From: Candidatus Bathyarchaeota archaeon
GTDB taxonomy: Archaea > Thermoproteota > Bathyarchaeia > TCS64
Assembly (NCBI GenBank): GCA_030691555.1
Contig: JAUYEB010000065.1
Coordinates: 1 to 9,247 of the forward strand
DNA: 9,247 nucleotides
Direction of reading: 5' to 3'
The notes beneath the pieces were generated by a model. The model did not search any database and was not told the origin of the DNA. It was given only the letters and a program-made list of their open reading frames with translations. How positions within the stretch are numbered: the first letter of the stretch is position 1; each line of letters starts with the position of its first letter. This document shows positions 1 to 4,695 of the stretch, piece after piece. The position numbers and the translations under genes are program-made.

Positions 1-1224
1 CGCGGCCAATGGATGGAGTTCATAGAGCGCCGCGTCGAGGCCGAGAGGGCCCTCGGCGTAAGCGAGTTCAGCATCAACTCCGCCAAGGACCGCATACAGG
101 GCATAAACAAGATGCTCGGCAGCAGCGGTGAGCAGAGGAAGAAGCTCGAACTCACCGCCCAGACCCTCCGTGAGCATTTCAAGAAGGGCCCCACGAAGCT
201 CGACGACTACTTCAACCTCATCGACGAGCTTGAGAAGACTCAGACGGAGACCTTCGAGGGGTGGAGCGGCGAACTCATCACGCAGAGGAGTGAGGCCGAG
301 TCCAAGATCAAGCAGGTCAGCAGGCAGCTGATCGACGCCGAGGCCGCCGTAGGCCGCGCCACCGAGGACATGGAGGTCCTACGCGTCAAGATCGACGCCA
401 CCACCGACCAGCACGTCGAGGGCAGGATACAACTCGCCCTCCTCAAGGACAAGCGGGGGCGCCTCAAGCGCCACATCGACGAGCTGAAGGCCGAGATCGA
501 CCGCGCCAACACGGAGCGCAGGGACGCCGAGGCAGAGGCACAGATCAAGGGCCCACGCGTCGAGACGGGGCGCACGGGCGACGACGTGCTCAACGAGATC
601 AGGAAGACCTCCGGCATACTCATGGGCCTCGCCCAGGTCCCCGAGGACGCCGAGGAGATGTACGACTCCTACAACAAGACCTACAAGGAGATACAGGAGA
701 AGGTCGTCCAGGTCCAGGAGGATCGGCGCCAGGTCATGGCGGAGATTGAGGAGAGGACCCGCAAGTGGGGCGACGTCATCCACAACCTCCTCGACGAGGT
801 CAACGCCCGCTACCAGAGCCTCCTGAGCAAGCTCCAGGCGCGCGGCGAGGTGCGCCTCATCAACCCCTCGGACATCGAGGAGGCCGGCCTCGAGATATTC
901 GTCAGCTTCAAGGGCGGGCAGCTCTCGCGGCTCGACCCCTACACGCACAGCGGAGGCGAGAGGAGCACCATAATCATGGCCTTCCTCCTCGCCCTCCAGC
1001 AGAACGTCCTCAGCCCCTTCAGGGCGGTGGACGAGTTCGACCTCCACATGGACCCCAAGAACAAGGAGGTCGTCTCCGAGTTCATCGTGAGCACGATGGA
1101 GGGCACCGCTGACCAGTACATGGCCATCACCCCCAGCCAGGTCACCTTCAGGGGCAAGGAGGTCCACATCATCATGGTCCACAAAACCGAGGACATAAGT
1201 GAAGTGAGGCTGGTCGAGGATTGA
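1..1224 (+). CDS. SMC-family ATPase, Smc5/Smc6-like, C-terminal half (5' end outside window)
   Basis: The frame is open from base 1, so the N-terminal head (Walker A) and the hinge lie upstream and are not seen. Counting from the Met at 13, residues 1-265 are mostly charged heptad-like coiled coil. The C-terminal ATPase lobe follows: GEVRL (278-282), the C-loop SGGERS (313-318), Walker B FRAVDEFDLHMD (336-347) with likely catalytic Glu341, D-loop MDPKN (346-350), and ITP (372-374) where ABC proteins have the H-loop. As recalled from the family, LDP ahead of SGGERS, LALQ, SPFR and MDP-N recall Smc5, while DEFD recalls Smc6. SMC proteins form ATP-driven rings that entrap or extrude DNA. The stop overlaps the TTG start of the next gene, so the two are probably translationally coupled. 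Rad50 is unlikely because its signature and D-loop differ. SMC identity is secure; the Smc5/6 clade call is strong by motif but not tested by phylogeny. Confidence 0.9.
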   Translation, partial: RGQWMEFIERRVEAERALGVSEFSINSAKDRIQGINKMLGSSGEQRKKLELTAQTLREHFKKGPTKLDDYFNLIDELEKTQTETFEGWSGELITQRSEAESKIKQVSRQLIDAEAAVGRATEDMEVLRVKIDATTDQHVEGRIQLALLKDKRGRLKRHIDELKAEIDRANTERRDAEAEAQIKGPRVETGRTGDDVLNEIRKTSGILMGLAQVPEDAEEMYDSYNKTYKEIQEKVVQVQEDRRQVMAEIEERTRKWGDVIHNLLDEVNARYQSLLSKLQARGEVRLINPSDIEEAGLEIFVSFKGGQLSRLDPYTHSGGERSTIIMAFLLALQQNVLSPFRAVDEFDLHMDPKNKEVVSEFIVSTMEGTADQYMAITPSQVTFRGKEVHIIMVHKTEDISEVRLVED

Positions 1225-2006
1225 GTAAGAAGCGGGACGAGCTAGAGGGCGTCATAGGCCTCTGCCGCGCCGTGCAGGCGGGCAGCGTCGAGCCCTTCGC
1301 CGTCGACATCGACTACATGCTCTCGGTCATCCGCCGATACTACCCCGAGACAAACAGCCTACAGGACTTCTGCACCGACGCCGCGGCGATCAAAGGCCTC
1401 AGCGAGGTGCTGAAGAGCCAGAACGACTGGATACAGCACCAGAGCACGACCCTCTACAAGGACCCGTTCCTACTCAACCAGCAGATTCAGCGCATGGACA
1501 TCTCCGCCATCGCCGACAGCTTCCTGAAGAGTTGGCACCCCATGGTGCAGATGGAGCAGCTATCCGCCAAGACCCTCGCGGGGAGCCTCGGCTACTGGAC
1601 GGACCTCATCCCCCTCGCCGAGAGGTGGAAGAACCCAGAGCTCCAACTCGTCGATGCCGGGACCGCGACCGTAGAGGAGGCGAGGGAGCTGGGCATAATC
1701 CCCGTCGAGGGATTCTCCGACATGCTCGAAGCGTTCTGGCTCGAGCTCGCGGAGAGGGTGGGCGAGGGCGGAAGGATAGGTTACTGGGACTGGATAGGGG
1801 CTGAATCCTACGAGGAGACGGTGAAGCGCAGCTACATGACGGTCTTCATGGTTACCTACGGGTACGCGAGGATAGAGTCCGACCGCTTCGGCGAGAAGGT
1901 CGAGATAATACACAACAAGACGCCCCGCCCCGACACGGGCCAGCCCAAGCTCAGCATACCCACGCTAATCGACTACGAGGAGTGGAAAACATGGCGAAGA
2001 GAGTGA
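1221..2006 (+). CDS. candidate kleisin subunit (Nse4/ScpA-like) of the SMC complex
   Basis: 261 aa. The start is TTG at 1221, overlapping the SMC stop (TTGA); the first internal Met is residue 33, so TTG is preferred, with only a weak GAGG upstream. I do not recognise a named family. The N-terminal region, about residues 8-90 (GVIGLCRAVQAGSVEPFAVD), resembles in style the helical N-domain of ScpA-type kleisins, which binds the SMC neck. The middle (120-165) is Trp- and Pro-containing. The C-terminal part (165-232) could be a small winged helix: helix SDMLEAFWLELAERV, helix KRSYMTVFMVTYGYA, then a strand pair ending GEKVEII. Kleisins typically put such a domain on the SMC head cap. Its place between an SMC and a KITE-like gene is the main argument. 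No enzyme motifs are seen. The kleisin call is an inference; it could be another SMC partner. Confidence 0.55.
   Translation: MSKKRDELEGVIGLCRAVQAGSVEPFAVDIDYMLSVIRRYYPETNSLQDFCTDAAAIKGLSEVLKSQNDWIQHQSTTLYKDPFLLNQQIQRMDISAIADSFLKSWHPMVQMEQLSAKTLAGSLGYWTDLIPLAERWKNPELQLVDAGTATVEEARELGIIPVEGFSDMLEAFWLELAERVGEGGRIGYWDWIGAESYEETVKRSYMTVFMVTYGYARIESDRFGEKVEIIHNKTPRPDTGQPKLSIPTLIDYEEWKTWRRE
1977..1982 (+). promoter_or_regulatory. ribosome-binding site for the winged-helix gene
   Basis: GAGGAG lies 8 nt before the ATG at 1991, inside the end of the preceding gene. It favours ATG 1991 over the in-frame GTG at 1982, which overlaps the site itself. It also encodes Glu-Glu of the upstream protein, so it may partly reflect coding. 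Confidence 0.5.
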
Positions 2007-2608
2007 GATCCGAGGCGGGGTACGCCCGCAAGGTGAAGGACGCCGTCCACCTGCTGTTCTTCCAGCACCACAGGCTACCCGGCGTACGCGGCTGGGAACT
2101 CCGCCAGGAGCTCGGCCCCGACTGGCAGAGCGTCCTAGAGGTGCTCGACAAGCAGCTCCACCCCATGGACCTGCAGGTAACGCGGGTGCTCGACGACCCC
2201 AACATCGTCGACCCCGACCAGGCGCAGCTCGCGGACGCCCGCTTCTACGTGACTATGAGGGGCGGGATCGACCAGAAGAGCGCCAAGACGATCGGTTGGC
2301 GCGTCGACGACATCGCCGGACTCGCCGTCGCCATAGCCTACATAATCTCGAAGCAGGGGAAGGCGCTGCGAACCGAGGTTGAGAAGCTCCTGCAGGAGAA
2401 GCTCCCAGGGTGGCGCGTAAAGATGAGCATCGACCGCTACATCCAGCAGGGCTACCTAGGCGAGGACGAGAAGGGCGTCCTCTACATGGATTGGAGGAGC
2501 CGCGCGGAGGTCGACCAGAAGCAGCTAATCAACCTAATAGTCGGTTTCGGTAAGAAGGCCGCTGAGGAGACCCCGAAGCCCGAGGCCGACGAGGAAGAGG
2601 AAGACTAG
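1991..2608 (+). CDS. tandem winged-helix KITE-like protein (Nse1/Nse3-MAGE-like)
   Basis: 205 aa from ATG 1991, chosen for the GAGGAG 8 nt upstream; a GTG at 1982 would add three residues. It overlaps the kleisin candidate by 16 nt. Two winged helices can be traced. The first, about 12-92, has helices VKDAVHLLFFQHH and WQSVLEVLDKQL, then wing strands LQVTRVL and RFYVTMRG. The second, about 103-175, has DDIAGLAVAIAYIISKQG, LRTEVEKLLQEKL, a helix into IDRYIQQGYL, and wing GVLYMDWRSRAE. The order, spacing and phrases such as IQQGYL followed by a W/hydrophobic-x-RA turn recall Nse1 and MAGE/Nse3, the KITE subunits that bind the Smc5/6 kleisin. The C-terminal RING of Nse1 is absent; the chain ends in an acidic tail (EADEEEED). 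It probably binds the kleisin as a dimer and may touch DNA. ScpB- or MukE-like proteins are the alternatives. Confidence 0.65.
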   Translation: MAKRVRSEAGYARKVKDAVHLLFFQHHRLPGVRGWELRQELGPDWQSVLEVLDKQLHPMDLQVTRVLDDPNIVDPDQAQLADARFYVTMRGGIDQKSAKTIGWRVDDIAGLAVAIAYIISKQGKALRTEVEKLLQEKLPGWRVKMSIDRYIQQGYLGEDEKGVLYMDWRSRAEVDQKQLINLIVGFGKKAAEETPKPEADEEEED

Positions 2609-2609
2609 C

Positions 2610-3107
2610 CTACTTCCAGCAGTACTTCGTGTCGCAGTACGCGTCCCCCTTCATGAGGGACTTCGTCCTCTTCAGGCTCACCCGGCTGCAGTAGGCGGGT
2701 GTCGTGTCGAAGTCGGGTTGGCAGCACATTATGTCCCCGAGGTCCTCCGCACCCACCTCCCTGAAGACCTTGGCGAGTATGCACTCCGTCGTCCTGAACT
2801 CGATCTCCCCGTCGTTGTCGACGGGGTAGGTGATTGTGAATAGGTTCCCGGCGAACTGGTTCTCGTGCAGCCCCTTCATCAGCTTCTTGAACTCGGCGAA
2901 TGTCTGGATCGGCGGATGCTCCTCCATCTGGTGGGCGACCATGGCTAGGTCGCCCTCGACGCGGCTCATGTAGAGTATCTCATGCGCCTTCTCCTTACCG
3001 AGTTCCCTCTCCATGGTCCTCGCCAGCTTCACCGCCGCCTCGAAGGCCTCCCTCATCAGCGTCGCGTAGCTCACATTGGCGTCCCTGTCGAACTTGTGCA
3101 CCGTCAT
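2610..3107 (-). CDS. L-2-amino-thiazoline-4-carboxylic acid hydrolase-like protein
   Basis: 165 aa from the ATG at 3107; a TTG codon directly before it could add one residue. The N-terminal half is helical (20-85). The C-terminal half carries the pattern I associate with the ATC_hydrolase family (Pfam PF14196): a strand with TECILAKVF (Cys109), DLGDIMCCQPDFDTTP (Cys128, Cys129), then RTKSLMKGDAYCDTKYCW (Cys158, Cys163). Named members open the thiazoline ring in bacterial L-cysteine synthesis from ATC, but most archaeal members are uncharacterised and may have other roles. The conserved Cys and Asp could form a catalytic or metal site. No signal peptide or membrane segment is seen. It faces the SMC operon tail to tail with 1 nt between stop codons and has its own upstream region, so it is probably monocistronic. 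Family call fairly sure, substrate unknown. Confidence 0.75.
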   Translation of the reverse strand: MTVHKFDRDANVSYATLMREAFEAAVKLARTMERELGKEKAHEILYMSRVEGDLAMVAHQMEEHPPIQTFAEFKKLMKGLHENQFAGNLFTITYPVDNDGEIEFRTTECILAKVFREVGAEDLGDIMCCQPDFDTTPAYCSRVSLKRTKSLMKGDAYCDTKYCWK

Positions 3108-3120
3108 CAAGGCCGAATCT

Positions 3121-3134
3121 CACTCCATAGAGTG
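3121..3134. promoter_or_regulatory. short palindrome in the leader/promoter of the ATC hydrolase-like gene
   Basis: CACTC-CATA-GAGTG is a perfect 5-bp inverted repeat with a 4-nt spacer. It lies 14 nt ahead of the ATG at 3107 and downstream of the T/A-rich boxes at 3136-3180. The position would suit a repressor operator or an RNA hairpin. Five base pairs is short, so chance is possible. Confidence 0.25.
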
Positions 3135-3171
3135 CCCAAATTAACAACTCTTTCCATCTCTAAACAACGAA

Positions 3172-3180
3172 GATATAAAC
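3172..3180 (-). promoter_or_regulatory. candidate TATA box for the ATC hydrolase-like gene
   Basis: On the minus strand this reads GTTTATATC, a good archaeal TATA match. Initiation about 25 nt downstream (near 3145) would leave a leader of roughly 40 nt. A second weak box, GTTAATTTG (about 3137-3145), could give a nearly leaderless RNA. The same bases read ATATAAAC on the plus strand, so the box could also serve the opposite direction. Confidence 0.35.
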
Positions 3181-3244
3181 AGAATTGGTGAGTGTACACT
3201 TTGTAGCCGAGTAAAATCTCACCATAGCAAGACTATCGTTTCTA

Positions 3245-3352
3245 ATGGGCGAGTGTAACAAGTGCGCGTATGAGAATGAGCACCTTTCTCACTGCTTCGA
3301 TTCTATTTATTTATCGGTTACTTACAGTTGTTTCAAAACAAACTTAATTTAG
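3245..3352 (+). CDS. possible micro-protein with Cys/His zinc-binding pattern (uncertain)
   Basis: A 35-codon ATG-to-TAG reading frame. Its first half, MGECNKCAYENEHLSHC, has CxxC (Cys4, Cys7) followed by HxxHC (His13, His16, Cys17), the kind of spacing found in small zinc-binding domains. The second half (FDSIYLSVTYSCF) is hydrophobic and shows no partner knuckle. No Shine-Dalgarno site is seen. A weak box, GTAAAATC (3211-3218), sits about 30 nt upstream and could give a leaderless message. A hairpin at 3271-3291 lies inside the frame. It may be a real small gene, the start of a decayed zinc-ribbon gene, or chance. Confidence 0.25.
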   Translation: MGECNKCAYENEHLSHCFDSIYLSVTYSCFKTNLI

Positions 3353-3362
3353 GGACAAGGCA

Positions 3363-3386
3363 GCGCGAATTGTCAAGCGCTCGCGC
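3363..3386. repeat. GC-rich inverted repeat between converging reading frames
   Basis: GCGCGA (3363-3368) and TCGCGC (3381-3386) form a perfect 6-bp stem with a 12-nt loop, standing out in AT-rich surroundings. It lies 21 nt beyond the stop of the 85-aa minus-strand gene and just past the end of the 35-aa plus-strand frame. No T-tract follows on either strand, so an intrinsic terminator is not shown. Confidence 0.35.
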
Positions 3387-3407
3387 GTACTATTTGTGAA
3401 TACGTTA

Positions 3408-3665
3408 TTACGGTGGATTTTCAATTTCTACTGAGATGATTTTAAAGCCGTTGATCTCCCCGGATGATATCTGCGATTTTAGTTTCGTGGCCATTATCTC
3501 CTCCGCCTCTTCTTTCGAATAAGCGTGTACCTTCTGTTTCTTGGATCTGGATCCCTCCACTTCATAAGTTACGACAAAATCGATTCTCTTCCTATTCGCC
3601 GTACTATCCACCATCTCTTTCGCCTTGTTGAGTGCCTTCTTTGGCCCCTGTTTCTCTTCTTTCAT
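3408..3665 (-). CDS. small unrecognised protein (85 aa)
   Basis: I do not recognise the family. The protein starts with a Lys/Glu-rich helix (residues 1-24). A compact part follows: strand RIDFVVTYEVEG (28-39), a basic turn and strand KKQKVHAYS (42-50), helix KEEAEEIMATKLKSQIS (51-67), and strand GFKIISVEIE (73-82). This is a plausible beta-beta-alpha-beta fold; the YSKEEAEEIMA helix start recalls small archaeal proteins in which a two-stranded hairpin is followed by an SxEEA helix. It has no Cys, membrane segment or signal peptide. The high Lys and Glu content and AT-rich codons differ from the GC-rich neighbours, which suggests separate acquisition or relaxed composition. It stands alone, with AT-rich flanks on both sides. 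The coherent predicted secondary structure supports a real gene. Confidence 0.65.
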   Translation of the reverse strand: MKEEKQGPKKALNKAKEMVDSTANRKRIDFVVTYEVEGSRSKKQKVHAYSKEEAEEIMATKLKSQISSGEINGFKIISVEIENPP

Positions 3666-3696
3666 TATAACCCAATTAGATTTACCCGATAATGGA

Positions 3697-3709
3697 GTTT
3701 AACTTTATG
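3697..3709 (-). promoter_or_regulatory. candidate promoter box for the 85-aa gene
   Basis: The minus strand reads CATAAAGTTAAAC, an A/T-rich box whose centre is about 38 nt ahead of the ATG at 3665. Initiation about 26 nt downstream would leave a short leader of about 10-12 nt. No clear ribosome-binding site is present, in keeping with a short-leader message. Confidence 0.35.
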
Positions 3710-3861
3710 GTGGCGTGTATTCGATTTTTACTTGGCTTGTGTTATTGATAGTGATCGGATTTGAGCCATCTGGTCCGGTGGGAATGATAAATCAGATCGC
3801 GCGCGCCACATCCAATTTCAATAAAAATTTCGATGTGCCAAAAGAGTGATGCATAACCCAA

Positions 3862-3882
3862 ACCATTTTTCATAGAAATGGT
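3862..3882. repeat. 7-bp inverted repeat in the AT-rich gap
   Basis: ACCATTT (3862-3868) pairs perfectly with AAATGGT (3876-3882) across a 7-nt loop. It lies beyond the T-tract that follows the M50-like gene on the minus strand, so it may belong to transcript end formation or 3' processing. The rest of 3666-3914 shows no convincing gene; short frames at 3742-3873 (-) and 3783-3848 (+) have no recognisable content. Confidence 0.35.
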
Positions 3883-3894
3883 CCTAAAATGAGT

Positions 3895-3903
3895 AAAAAA
3901 AAA
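3895..3903 (-). terminator. T-tract terminator after the M50-like gene
   Basis: Nine A on the plus strand give a run of nine T on the minus strand, 11 nt after the TGA at 3915-3917. Archaeal RNA polymerase terminates at such U-tracts without needing a hairpin. This is probably the end of the minus-strand transcript coming from 6225 or from 4157. Confidence 0.6.
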
Positions 3904-3914
3904 TGCTACCCGGG

Positions 3915-4157
3915 TCACATGAGCATGAGCCAGTAGAGGTTCAGTGCGAACGTCGCCACGAGCAGCACGATGGACGCCCTCTTGTTCCAGTCCCAGATGT
4001 CCTTGCCGTTGAGCGGCGGGATCGGGATGCTGTCGAAGAAGGCGGACAGCAGGCACATGCCGAGCCCGATGTTGCCCATCTCCGATATCTCCATCGTACT
4101 CATGTAGTAGAAGCGGCCCGCGAAGAGGAGCACGAGCACGACGCCGGAGACAGCCAT
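3915..4157 (-). CDS. membrane protein resembling the C-terminus of M50/site-2 protease (truncated)
   Basis: 80 aa with three hydrophobic stretches: residues 1-19, 28-46 and 60-79. Between the second and third is IPIPPLNGKDIWDWNK (44-59). This resembles the third conserved region of M50 (site-2 protease) family proteins, usually read as N-x-[LI]-P-x-x-P-L-D-G, which supplies the third zinc ligand. Here that ligand Asp is Asn50, and the HExxH half of the enzyme is missing. The frame is open upstream for about 18 codons (including a basic run RGKRRKKLDGG) before a stop, with no further M50 sequence found. It is therefore a remnant, an unrelated small membrane protein, or a non-catalytic membrane partner. 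GC-rich codons match the host. It lies 103 nt behind the 144-aa gene and is followed by a T-tract. Confidence 0.55.
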   Translation of the reverse strand: MAVSGVVLVLLFAGRFYYMSTMEISEMGNIGLGMCLLSAFFDSIPIPPLNGKDIWDWNKRASIVLLVATFALNLYWLMLM

Positions 4158-4260
4158 GGAGGTTATGCCACCGTCCAGCTTTTTCCGCCGCTTCCCTCGG
4201 TGCCGAGATCATCGAAGGTATGGACTGGCATTCCTAGGTTACCGCTCCAATCCGGGGGTG

Positions 4261-4695
4261 TCAGCTATCGCTGTCTCGAGGTAGAGGGGCGGGTTTGGGC
4301 ACGCGGCTCCTCCTCGACTGGCGGCGGGGCGCCGGCTTCGTCCTCGCGCTGGGTCTCCCGTCGAGGGTCCACTGGTGGATCGGCACCGCCTCCTCAGCCT
4401 CCGCGGCGACGCGGGCCGCGAGGAAGCCGTCATCCCCGCGGAGGAAGTAGTCCTCGAGCGCCTCCCCCTCCAATTCGAGCCGCCCGTAGCCCTCGGCCCT
4501 AAGTATGATCTCGGCAAGCCTCAGCCCGTCGGTTGGGGCATCCTCCGTCACGGCTAACCACGGGCAGAGCCTCCAGGAGACGTCCGAGTCGAACAGCCCC
4601 ATGCCGCTTGGTATGACGCCTAAATCCAGGAGTGGTTCGCCCCTCGTGGTGTAGACGTAGAGGGCGCCACCGCAGAGCGTGTAGTACTTCGCCAT
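4261..4695 (-). CDS. small unrecognised protein linked to the glycosyltransferase
   Basis: 144 aa, family not recognised. ATG follows immediately after the glycosyltransferase stop (TAG-ATG on the minus strand), with the Shine-Dalgarno site GGTGATC ending inside the glycosyltransferase gene, so the two are co-translated. Residues 1-60 look like short beta strands with aromatic and Gly residues (YYTLCGGALYVYTT, WRLCPWLAVTE). Residues 61-105 are acidic and helical (AEIILRAEGY, ALEDYFL, AARVAAEAEEA). The tail from about 115 is low in complexity and basic (RPSARTKPAPRRQSRR, then Pro/Ser/Asp). No signal peptide or membrane segment is seen, so it is probably cytosolic. The tight coupling suggests an accessory or regulatory partner for the membrane glycosyltransferase, but no function can be assigned. 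Confidence 0.7.
   Translation of the reverse strand: MAKYYTLCGGALYVYTTRGEPLLDLGVIPSGMGLFDSDVSWRLCPWLAVTEDAPTDGLRLAEIILRAEGYGRLELEGEALEDYFLRGDDGFLAARVAAEAEEAVPIHQWTLDGRPSARTKPAPRRQSRRSRVPKPAPLPRDSDS

Larger units (their letters stand above)
3108..3407. other. AT-rich intergenic region with inverted repeats
   Basis: This 300-nt gap is visibly more AT-rich than the genes on either side. It holds the promoter side of the ATC hydrolase-like gene and a perfect 7-bp inverted repeat TGGTGAG (3186-3192) / CTCACCA (3218-3224) with a 25-nt spacer. It also has a 6-bp hairpin TGAGAA (3271-3276) / TTCTCA (3286-3291), the direct repeat GAGTGTA (3190-3196 and 3251-3257), a possible 35-aa ORF at 3245 and a GC-rich hairpin at 3363-3386. 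I see no tRNA or known RNA gene in it. Confidence 0.5.

Noticed and set aside
379..1182. Long minus-strand frame opposite the SMC gene
   Set aside because: It is Leu/Val/Asp-rich low-complexity sequence with no domains, the mirror of a GC-rich Lys/Glu/Arg-rich coiled-coil gene.
1..1224. Rad50 or Wadjet JetC identity for the SMC
   Set aside because: SGGERS, the VDEFD Walker B, MDPKN and ITP fit Smc5/6, no zinc hook is seen in the visible half, and no JetD-type nuclease lies beside it. The upstream part is unseen, so this is not absolute.
3745..3825. tRNA-like phrase (GGCTCAAATCC on the minus strand)
   Set aside because: The flanking bases do not form a T stem, and no acceptor, D or anticodon arms could be matched.
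3742..4212. 156-codon minus-strand frame covering the M50-like gene and the AT-rich gap
   Set aside because: The first part is a shadow of the M50-like frame and the last 43 codons have no recognisable content; the M50-like frame has clear membrane segments.
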